From positions 1 to 34,906 of the forward strand of contig CAJUHN010000010.1 in NCBI GenBank assembly GCA_910585935.1: DNA of 34,906 bases. Direction: 5' to 3'. This DNA is from an uncultured Lachnospiraceae bacterium (GTDB lineage: Bacteria; Bacillota; Clostridia; Lachnospirales; Lachnospiraceae). Within the stretch, counting starts at the first letter, position 1; each line of letters starts with the position of its first letter. Positions 23,967 through 31,363 of the stretch are shown here, in pieces. A model generated the notes under the pieces. It worked only from the letters and a program-made list of their open reading frames with translations. It did no database searches and was not told where the DNA came from. The position numbers were made by a program, and so were the translations under genes.

Positions 23967-25016
23967 ATGAAGTTATCATTTCGTTGGTATGGGGAAGATG
24001 ATAAGGTGACTTTGCAGAATATTCGTCAGATTCCGGGTATGCACTCGATTGTAACGGCTGTTTATGATGTTCCTGTAGGAGAGGTGTGGAGCAGAGAGAG
24101 TATCGCACATTTAAAAAAATTAGTGGAAGAGAATGGATTGGTATTTGATGTAATTGAAAGTGTTCCTGTTCATGAAGATATTAAATTAGGAAAATCTACT
24201 AGGGATCATTATATTGAAAATTATTGTGAGAATATTCGGCGTTTAGGGGAAGCGGGGATTCGGTGTATTTGTTATAATTTTATGCCTGTTTTTGACTGGA
24301 CAAGAACACAGCTTGACCATGTTTTAGAGGACGGTTCTACTTCACTGGTCTATTATCAGGAACAAGTGGATAGGGTAAATCCTTTAGAAAGTGACAGTGA
24401 TTTAACGCTTCCAGGCTGGGATTCTAGTTATTCGAGAGAGGAATTAAAAAATGTGGTAGCAGAGTATCAGGCGATGACAGAAGAGGGTTTATGGAATAAT
24501 TTGAGGTATTTTTTAGAGAGGATCATTCCTGTTGCTAAAGAATGTGATATTAATATGGCGATTCATGAAGATGATCCTTGTTGGAGTATTTTTGGGCTTC
24601 CCAGAATTATCACTTGTGAGAAGAATTTAGATCGGTTTTTAAAATTAGTAGATGATTCTCATAATGGAATCACTCTTTGTACAGGTTCTTTAGGATGTTC
24701 TGGTAAAAATGATGTGGTTCATATGGCAGATAAATATTCTGCGATGGGCAGGATTCATTTCGTACATGCCCGTAATGTAGCTGTATTAGAAAATGGTTTT
24801 GAAGAACGTGCGCATCTTTCTAGTTGTGGAACATTAGATATGTTTGCAATATTACAAGCTCTTCATAAAAATGGTTTTGATGGTTATATTCGTCCTGATC
24901 ATGGCAGAATGATCTGGGGAGAAACTGGAAGACCGGGTTATGGTTTATATGATAGGGCATTGGGTGCTACTTATATTAATGGGTTATGGGAAGCGTTAGA
25001 GAAGATGGGAAATTAA
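23967..25016 (+). CDS. uxuA: Mannonate dehydratase
   Basis: Dehydrates D-mannonate to 2-keto-3-deoxygluconate in the glucuronate pathway; Fe/Mn-dependent TIM barrel. 349 residues, typical for Gram-positive UxuA and shorter than the E. coli enzyme. Start MKLSFRWYGEDDKVTLQNIR is diagnostic. Metal/substrate residues are in NMAIHEDDPCW, LCTGSLGCSG, HFVHARNV and the C-terminal RPDHGRMIWGE. The start follows AGGAAGG and a GGGAG. The next gene begins 23 nt later and completes the mannonate step, so this is a two-gene operon. Its leader resembles that of the mannosidase operon, hinting at shared control. Confidence 0.96.
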   Translation: MKLSFRWYGEDDKVTLQNIRQIPGMHSIVTAVYDVPVGEVWSRESIAHLKKLVEENGLVFDVIESVPVHEDIKLGKSTRDHYIENYCENIRRLGEAGIRCICYNFMPVFDWTRTQLDHVLEDGSTSLVYYQEQVDRVNPLESDSDLTLPGWDSSYSREELKNVVAEYQAMTEEGLWNNLRYFLERIIPVAKECDINMAIHEDDPCWSIFGLPRIITCEKNLDRFLKLVDDSHNGITLCTGSLGCSGKNDVVHMADKYSAMGRIHFVHARNVAVLENGFEERAHLSSCGTLDMFAILQALHKNGFDGYIRPDHGRMIWGETGRPGYGLYDRALGATYINGLWEALEKMGN

Positions 25017-25039
25017 AATAAGAAAGGATAGAATTTAAT

Positions 25040-25888
25040 ATGAAATTACCGATTCAAACAGATTTGAATGGAAAAGTTGCTGTTGTCACTGGTGCTGGAG
25101 GTGTGATCTGTGGAGTGTTTGCAAAGGCATTAGCGGCTTGTGGCGCAAAAGTGGCTCTTTTGGATTTAAATGAAGATGCTGCAGGACAGATAGCAGAGGA
25201 GATTGTTAAAGAAGGGTATATAGCGAAAGCTTATGGAGCAAATGTATTGGATAAGCAGAATTTGACAGATGTGCATACCCGTATTTTAGAAGATTTTGGA
25301 CCTTGTGATATTTTATTGAATGGAGCGGGAGGAAATAATCCTCTTGCTACTACAGATAAAGAATATTATGAGAAGGGGGATTTAGATGCTGATACAAAGT
25401 CTTTCTTTGATTTAGAGCAGAGTGGAGTGGAATTTGTATTCAACTTAAATTTTATTGGTACGCTATTGCCGACTCAGATTTTCGCACAGGATATGATAGG
25501 CAGAGAGGGATGTAATATTTTAAATGTATCTTCCATGAATGCATTTACACCATTGACTAAAATTCTTGCTTATAGTGGAGCAAAAGCGGCTGTCAGCAAT
25601 TTCACACAGTGGCTCGCTGTGCATTTTTCAAAGGTTAATATCCGTGTAAATGCGTTAGCACCGGGGTTTTTTGTGACAAAACAAAATGAAAAGTTGCTCT
25701 ATCAGGAAGATGGAACTCCAACGGCAAGAACAAAGAAAATATTAGCAGCTACTCCAATGGGAAGATTTGGAGATTCAGAGGAATTAATTGGGGCTTTATT
25801 ATTTTTATTGAATAATGAAGCGGCAGGGTTTATTACAGGAGTTGTACTTCCTATAGATGGGGGATTTTCTGCTTATTCGGGGGTATAA
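25040..25888 (+). CDS. SDR family D-mannonate oxidoreductase / fructuronate reductase
   Basis: 282 residues. Rossmann motif VVTGAGGVICG, Asp42 region LLDLNED (favours NAD), NGAGG, catalytic Ser164/165 (NVSSMNAF), Tyr178 and Lys182 in YSGAKAAV, and C-terminal GGFSAYSGV. Interconverts fructuronate and mannonate, replacing the unrelated long-chain UxuB used by enterobacteria. The assignment relies on position directly after uxuA with AGAAAGGA as ribosome site; other SDR sugar-acid reductases would look similar. No hexuronate isomerase (uxaC), KDG kinase or aldolase is in the window. Confidence 0.88.
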   Translation: MKLPIQTDLNGKVAVVTGAGGVICGVFAKALAACGAKVALLDLNEDAAGQIAEEIVKEGYIAKAYGANVLDKQNLTDVHTRILEDFGPCDILLNGAGGNNPLATTDKEYYEKGDLDADTKSFFDLEQSGVEFVFNLNFIGTLLPTQIFAQDMIGREGCNILNVSSMNAFTPLTKILAYSGAKAAVSNFTQWLAVHFSKVNIRVNALAPGFFVTKQNEKLLYQEDGTPTARTKKILAATPMGRFGDSEELIGALLFLLNNEAAGFITGVVLPIDGGFSAYSGV

Positions 25889-25985
25889 AATAGGCTGTGA
25901 GGATAAGAGTGGAATTGTGGAAAATGTTGAAAAATTAAAGTTTATAGTTGTTGGGAGAACATTTTGGCAGGAGTTCCGCACATGG

Positions 25986-26035
25986 AAGGAAGTTTCCAAC
26001 GAAGCCGCGCTCTCGCTCCGTTGGAATACTTCCTT
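25986..26035 (+). repeat. Element R copy 13 (collapsed mini-element)
   Basis: A 50-bp version: AAGGAAGTTTCCAACG, core AAGCCGCGCTCTCGCTC, CGTTGGAATACTTCCTT. The long second branch of the element is missing, leaving a near-perfect hairpin. It sits at the boundary of a gene remnant. Confidence 0.85.
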
Positions 26036-26036
26036 A

Positions 26037-26218
26037 CCCTGACTGCAAGAACTTTACAGACAACAAAGCAATATCAGGAGTTTAAGACAGCTGGTACAGA
26101 AGGAATTACAGGTTGTGAAATTCGCTCTATAATTCTTCCGCTTTTGGCAGATCATGTGATTCGCGAAGCAAATCACTATCTGAGAATTTTAGAATATGCA
26201 CAGAAGGGCAGGGATTAG
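26037..26218 (+). pseudogene. C-terminal remnant, DUF2935-like
   Basis: About 60 codons: RTLQTTKQYQEFKTAGTEGI, then IILPLLADHVIREANHYLRI and LEYAQKGRD, then TAG. The helix pattern PLLADHVxREAxHYLRIL resembles the end of DUF2935 proteins of Firmicutes (recalled, not searched). The 5' part is replaced by R copy 13, and no plausible start exists outside the repeat. Between here and 26686 there is only low-quality coding sequence with stops in all frames (for example GQYTRKFGNVFDNIGVNIVV near 26370-26440), probably more gene decay. Confidence 0.5.
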
Positions 26219-26686
26219 TATAGAGTTATGTAGATATCCTAAGAGGGGAAATATCAGGACGGTACTAGATGTCCCGAAGATTACCTCTACTGTTCAGGCA
26301 GTTTTGCTTGGGATGTAGAATCAGGTATGTGAAGAATCTTCCGAGTTGTGAAACAGACATTTGGCTATAGGTGCAGGGCAATATACAAGAAAATTCGGGA
26401 ATGTCTTTGATAATATTGGTGTGAATATTGTAGTAATAGCAGTTTAGACATAGCTATTATAGGAATATCATGAAAAGCAGAGGAGTGAAGGAGCATCTAG
26501 AAAAGAAAGGTATTTTTATAATGAAGTTGTTGAAAATAGGTATTGAAACAATCTATAGTATTTGTGATTTATTTAATATTATAGGCTGCAAAAATTTTCT
26601 ATTTTTCAATAACTTCATTTTTTATGTCCATTTTTTGATTTTAAATCGAATGTATAAGTGAACTGGTTCAAAGGAGAGGTGATGTT

Positions 26687-26916
26687 GTGACAGATAAAGA
26701 TATATATTAGTACAATTGCGAAAAGAACTGCGATTGATTATTGGAGAAAGAAGAAATATGAAGAAAGGGGATAGTTTGACTGCAGATATAGTTTATGTGA
26801 TAAAAGATGATGTGATGTCTGATGAGAATTATTATATACTAGAAGTAAATAATCATGGAGTTTTACCATCAGATGCATCGGAATTTAGTATCATAAAAAT
26901 TTTGCCAGAGAGGTAA
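26687..26916 (+). pseudogene. Small hypothetical protein, probable single frameshift
   Basis: AAAGGAGAGG precedes a GTG that reads VTDKDIY then TAG. Shifting one base near 26705 continues LVQLRKELRLIIGERRNMKK and on through YYILEVNNHGVLPSDASEFS to a TAA at 26916, about 75 residues in all. Without the shift the second part would start at a TTG (26716) lacking a ribosome site, or an ATG at 26758. Family not recognised. The gap to 27128 holds another short frame (GFVLYEEWVKKWHLVIWKFK) that may be a relic. Confidence 0.45.
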
Positions 26917-27128
26917 TGGGAGAAAGTTCATAAAAAGTTTTGATAAAAAATGGAAAAGAATATATAATGAATAGAGAAAGAGAATTATGAAAATGCTGTT
27001 GGATTTGTATTATATGAAGAATGGGTGAAAAAATGGCACTTGGTAATTTGGAAATTTAAATGATATATAATAGAGAATTTTTAAATTTATAATTATTATT
27101 AATTATTTTAAAATAAAGGAGAAGCTAC

Positions 27129-30100
27129 ATGTTATATCCAAAGAATAAAGAAAAAACATTAGATAAAAAGTTGTTTGAGAATCCGACCAGTGAATATAGG
27201 GGTACTCCCTTCTGGGCATGGAATTGTAAGGTGACAAAGGAGCAGATTGATTTTCAGACAGAAGTGTTCAAACAGATGGGAATGGGAGGTGCTCATATTC
27301 ACTGTCGAACTGGTATGAATATTCCTTATATGAGTGAAGAATTTTTAGATCAGGTCGCTTATGCTCATGATAAATTTGCAGAAAAAGAGATGTTGACATG
27401 GCTTTATGATGAAGATCGCTGGCCGTCAGGATATGGTGGTGGGTATGTAACAAAAAATTCAGAGTATCGTATGAGATTTTTAGTATTTTCGCCAGAACCA
27501 ATACCAGACGGTGTACCGAAAAACCGCGGAAGAGATGTATCCGCAGCCGTGGTCATTAGAAGTGATTCTAGAAGGCTGCTCAAATGCTATGGTGTACGTC
27601 TAAATAAGGCAGGAACAATGGAGGCATATTGTGTATTAGAAGAGGGAGAAACACTGCCAGAAGGATATGATCCTTGGTACGCTTATTTAGAAATTTCAGG
27701 GGATAATATCTGGTTTAATAATCAGGCTTATGTCAATACGCTTGATAAAAAGGCAATCACTCGTTTCTTGGAAGTGACCCATGAACAATATGAAAAGAAA
27801 TTAGGTGGTTTTTTTGGTAGAGATATTCCTTCTATTTTCACTGATGAACCGCAGTTTGTTCATAAGACAAGATTAGGGAGAGCTCATGATAGAAAGGTAC
27901 AGTTTTTACCTTATACAGATGATTTTGAAGAAAGCTATGAAAAGGTATATGGAGAAACTTTTCTAGAGCATTTGCCAGAGGTATTCTGGGAAATGGAAAA
28001 AAAATCCGTATACAAAACAAGATATCAATATCATGACCATATAGCAGAACGCTTTGCTGAAGCATATGCGGATCAGATTGGTGAGTGGTGTGAAAAGCAT
28101 AGAATCGCTTTGACTGGTCATATGATGGAAGAACCCACATTAAAAAGTCAGACGGCTGCACTAGGAGAGGCTATGCGTTCTTACCGTAGTTTCCATATTC
28201 CGGGAATTGATATGTTATGCGACTGGCGTGAGTTGACGACAGCAAAGCAGGCACAGAGTGCAGTACATCAGTATGGAAGAGAGGGTATGGTTAGTGAAAT
28301 TTATGGTGTTACCAACTGGGATTTTGATTTCAGACGTCATAAGCTGGCAGGAGATTGGCAGGCTGCTTTGGGTGTAACTATCAGAGTTCATCATTTGACA
28401 TGGGTATCGATGGAAGGTGAAGCTAAGAGAGATTATCCAGCATGTATTGGCTATCAGTCATCATGGTATCAAGAATATAAGATGATCGAGGATTACTTCT
28501 CTAGGTTGAATACAGTACTGACTAGAGGGAAACCAGTAGTACGAGTAGGTGTTATTCATCCAATCGAATCCTACTGGCTGAAATGGGGAAGTGAGGAAAC
28601 CACAGGTGCAGATAGAGAGGAAATGGAAGTCAGCTTTGATAATCTGGTAAAATGGCTACTCTATGGAACAATAGATTTTGATTTTATTTCAGAATCTCTA
28701 CTTGAACAAATGCCTAAGAAAGGAAATGGATTTGTAGTAGGGGAGATGTGTTATGATGTGATTTTAGTACCTAACTGTTTAACTTTGAGAAATAATACAT
28801 TAAAATGCTTAAAACAGTTTGTCAAAAATGGAGGACAGGTTATTTTCGCAGGACGTATTCCTACATATGTAGCTGCAGAAAAGAGCAGAGAACCAGTTAA
28901 AATGGCAGAGGAGTGTATTCAGATTCCATTTACTAAACAGACCATTCTAGATGTTCTTGATTCATACCGAACATTAAATATCAGGGATTCTTCTGGTATT
29001 CGTTCTAGCAATCTGCTTTATCAGATGAGGCAAGATGGAGAAAATCGCTGGCTGTTTATTGCTCATAGTGAAAAGCCGGAAAGTCTAGATACAGTAAGAG
29101 AAGAAATATGGACAGTTTCAACTTTCGGAATATGGACAGTAGAACAATGGGATGCTCTAGACGGAACTTCTATGGAAATTCCAGTAGAATATAATGAAAA
29201 AGAGAAAAAAACAGAATGGGTTATAAGTTCCTATGCATTTGATTCTCATCTATACTATTTAAAGCCTATAAAAAGTAATATCCAAAAGATAAGAAAAAAA
29301 GAAATACAAAAACAATTAGTAAAAATTCCAGAAACAGCGGCTGTGATATTGGAAGAACCAAATGTATTTGTACTTGACATGGCAGAATCTAAACTAGATA
29401 ATGGAGAGTGGAGAGAAAAGGAAGAAATACTTCGTTTAGACAATATTTTCCGAAGAGAGTTAGGATATCCAAAGAGAGGAGATGCCTATGCACAACCATG
29501 GATTTACGGTGAGCGCAAATATGAACACCAGATTTCATTGAGATATTCCATTACATCAGAACTGGAAGCAGAGGAGGTAAAGCTGGCACTAGAAAATGTA
29601 CAGATTACCAATATTATTTGGAATGGACAGAAAGTAGAACATAAAATCTGTGGATATTATGTAGATCAGCAGATTAAAATGGTAATTCTTTCTTATTTAA
29701 AAAAAGGGAATAATATATTAGAAATACAGATACCTTATCATGCAGGAGTTGATGTGGAGGCAATGTATTTGCTTGGTGATTTTGGAGTTAGCGTGAAAGG
29801 ACGCCAGGCATTTTTGACAAACCCAATAACAAAATTGGCTTTTGGTGATATATGCACTCAAGGACTGCCATTTTACGGTGGAAATTTGATCTATTATTTG
29901 CCAATTGAAACAAGAGAAGATGGTATACTAACCGTACAAGTACCACAGTTTAGAAGTCCTATTATTGAAGTCACATTAGATGGAAAATGTAGTAAAAAGT
30001 TGTTTAAAAGTCCTTATAAAGTGACATTTGAAGGTGTAGAAAAGGGTTTACACAATCTGGAACTAAAAATGTTTGGCAATCGGAAAAATACCTTTGGACA

Positions 30101-30236
30101 GCTTCACAACTGCAGTGGATCAGAATTATGGTGTGGTCCAGACGCATGGCGCAGTACAGGGGAAAACTGGGCTTATGAGTATCAACTTACCAAAACAGGT
30201 ATCTTGATCAGTCCATCTGTAACACTGGAACGATAA
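27129..30236 (+). CDS. Large glycoside hydrolase, GH106-like (putative alpha-L-rhamnosidase)
   Basis: 1035 residues, no signal peptide. The N-terminal catalytic part shows the family pattern PFWAWNCKVT, MGMGGAHIHCRTGMNIPYMS and WLYDEDRWPSGYGGGYV, later FTDEPQF and GHMMEEPT with acidic residues suited to catalysis. A middle flavodoxin-like region (VVRVGVIHPIESYWLKWG, then VPNCLTLRNNTLKCLKQF) and C-terminal beta-sandwich or sugar-binding domains (from about residue 750) follow. GH106 enzymes cleave alpha-L-rhamnosides of plant polysaccharides; assignment at family level is by recalled motifs. It stands alone with its own AAAGGAG site, with no transporter or regulator beside it. Base composition is like its neighbours. 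Confidence 0.72.
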   Translation: MLYPKNKEKTLDKKLFENPTSEYRGTPFWAWNCKVTKEQIDFQTEVFKQMGMGGAHIHCRTGMNIPYMSEEFLDQVAYAHDKFAEKEMLTWLYDEDRWPSGYGGGYVTKNSEYRMRFLVFSPEPIPDGVPKNRGRDVSAAVVIRSDSRRLLKCYGVRLNKAGTMEAYCVLEEGETLPEGYDPWYAYLEISGDNIWFNNQAYVNTLDKKAITRFLEVTHEQYEKKLGGFFGRDIPSIFTDEPQFVHKTRLGRAHDRKVQFLPYTDDFEESYEKVYGETFLEHLPEVFWEMEKKSVYKTRYQYHDHIAERFAEAYADQIGEWCEKHRIALTGHMMEEPTLKSQTAALGEAMRSYRSFHIPGIDMLCDWRELTTAKQAQSAVHQYGREGMVSEIYGVTNWDFDFRRHKLAGDWQAALGVTIRVHHLTWVSMEGEAKRDYPACIGYQSSWYQEYKMIEDYFSRLNTVLTRGKPVVRVGVIHPIESYWLKWGSEETTGADREEMEVSFDNLVKWLLYGTIDFDFISESLLEQMPKKGNGFVVGEMCYDVILVPNCLTLRNNTLKCLKQFVKNGGQVIFAGRIPTYVAAEKSREPVKMAEECIQIPFTKQTILDVLDSYRTLNIRDSSGIRSSNLLYQMRQDGENRWLFIAHSEKPESLDTVREEIWTVSTFGIWTVEQWDALDGTSMEIPVEYNEKEKKTEWVISSYAFDSHLYYLKPIKSNIQKIRKKEIQKQLVKIPETAAVILEEPNVFVLDMAESKLDNGEWREKEEILRLDNIFRRELGYPKRGDAYAQPWIYGERKYEHQISLRYSITSELEAEEVKLALENVQITNIIWNGQKVEHKICGYYVDQQIKMVILSYLKKGNNILEIQIPYHAGVDVEAMYLLGDFGVSVKGRQAFLTNPITKLAFGDICTQGLPFYGGNLIYYLPIETREDGILTVQVPQFRSPIIEVTLDGKCSKKLFKSPYKVTFEGVEKGLHNLELKMFGNRKNTFGQLHNCSGSELWCGPDAWRSTGENWAYEYQLTKTGILISPSVTLER

Positions 30237-30246
30237 AAGTTCCATA

Positions 30247-30286
30247 ATCTATTTAGATAATATATAAGTAAATAGATATTTGTTTT
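30247..30286 (+). terminator. Putative terminator after the GH106-like gene
   Basis: Perfect 9-bp stem ATCTATTTA/TAAATAGAT with a 13-nt loop, followed by ATTTGTTTT, 10 nt after the stop. The stem is AT-rich, hence moderate confidence. Confidence 0.5.
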
Positions 30287-30430
30287 CCTAAAAATATTTT
30301 ATCAGATCAAATGAGAATTTTAAGGAAAGGTATATTATATTCCGTATAAGACTATTTCTAGACCCAATATTTGCTGCATTTTTATAAGGTAAAAGTATTA
30401 ATAGATGTGAATAGAAGGAAACATTTTAAA

Positions 30431-30480
30431 GGTTCATATAGGGAAGCAACTATTTTAACAAAGCTGCTTCCCCATGCTAG
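30431..30480 (+). repeat. Element R copy 15 (collapsed remnant)
   Basis: GGTTC ... CTAG ends preserved, with a new perfect stem GGGAAGCA/TGCTTCCC; the internal blocks are gone apart from AACAAAGC. Sense orientation 3' of the GH106-like gene, as expected for the family. Remainder of 30237-30559 shows nothing else. Confidence 0.6.
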
Positions 30481-30559
30481 TTTACCGTATGATAAATTTA
30501 TGAAGTGATATGGTTTATCGTGACTGCTTGTCATTTTCAAAATTAAAAAAATAAAAATT

Positions 30560-31300
30560 TTAACCTTCCATTTTTATTTGTATCTGTCGAAATACTTCTC
30601 CTATACTTCCTTCTATCCTCAAATCAGCTTCTTCATCATATGGCGTCACAGATTTATTAATTAATACTAACTTATCGCCTTTATAATATTCAATTAGACC
30701 TGCTGCTGGATATACAGTAAGAGAAGTACCTCCTATAATCAAAATATCTGCCTGTTCTATAAAATAAACCGCTTCACGTATCACCTTTTGCTCTAATCCT
30801 TCCTCATATAAAACAACATCTGGACGAATTATTCCACCACAATTACAATGTGGCACACCCTTTTGTTCTAATACCCATTCTAATTCATATTTTTTTCCAC
30901 ATCTCATACAATAATTCTTATAGACAGTCCCATGCAATTCTAACACTTTTTGACTCCCTGCCTTCTGATGAAGACCATCTATATTCTGTGTAATGACCGC
31001 CTTCACCTTTCCTTCTTTCTCCCACTTTGCTAATATTTTATGTGCATCATTTGGTTCTGCATCTGTATAGATCATCTTATCCCTATAGAAACGATAAAAC
31101 TCTTCTGAATGTGAGAGAAAAAAACTATGACTTAAAATTCTCTCCGGCGGATAGTCATACTTTTGATGGTATAGACCATCTACACTGCGAAAATCAGGGA
31201 TATTGCTCTCTGTAGAAACTCCTGCCCCTCCAAAGAATACAATATTATCACTATTTTCTATCCATGTCCTTAAAGTATTTATCTCTTTTATTTTCTCCAT
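30560..31300 (-). CDS. cobB: NAD-dependent protein deacylase, Sir2 family
   Basis: 246 residues, standard bacterial sirtuin length. NAD motif GGAGVSTESNIPDFRS, ITQNIDGLHQKAG, catalytic His in LELHGTVYKNYC, and a zinc site CMRCG...CNCGG (the second pair is CxC spaced). IIGGTSLTVYPAAGLI binds the ribose. Removes acetyl or acyl groups from lysines using NAD. The region YQKYDYPPERILS is not the Ala/Tyr/Arg set of SirT5-like desuccinylases as far as can be judged, so deacetylation is favoured. Ribosome site AAAGGATG on the minus strand. Monocistronic. Confidence 0.94.
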   Translation of the reverse strand: MEKIKEINTLRTWIENSDNIVFFGGAGVSTESNIPDFRSVDGLYHQKYDYPPERILSHSFFLSHSEEFYRFYRDKMIYTDAEPNDAHKILAKWEKEGKVKAVITQNIDGLHQKAGSQKVLELHGTVYKNYCMRCGKKYELEWVLEQKGVPHCNCGGIIRPDVVLYEEGLEQKVIREAVYFIEQADILIIGGTSLTVYPAAGLIEYYKGDKLVLINKSVTPYDEEADLRIEGSIGEVFRQIQIKMEG

Positions 31301-31363
31301 CTTATATCATCCTTTCTTTTTTTATATTTTTTCAAAAAGTGATAAATTAGAAGTCTTTTGTAC

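Noticed and set aside
26470..26661. 63-codon ORF with a hydrophobic end
   Set aside because: A start at 26521 has a fair ribosome site, but composition is AT-driven, no family is recognised, and it lies in a decayed region; not supported as a gene.
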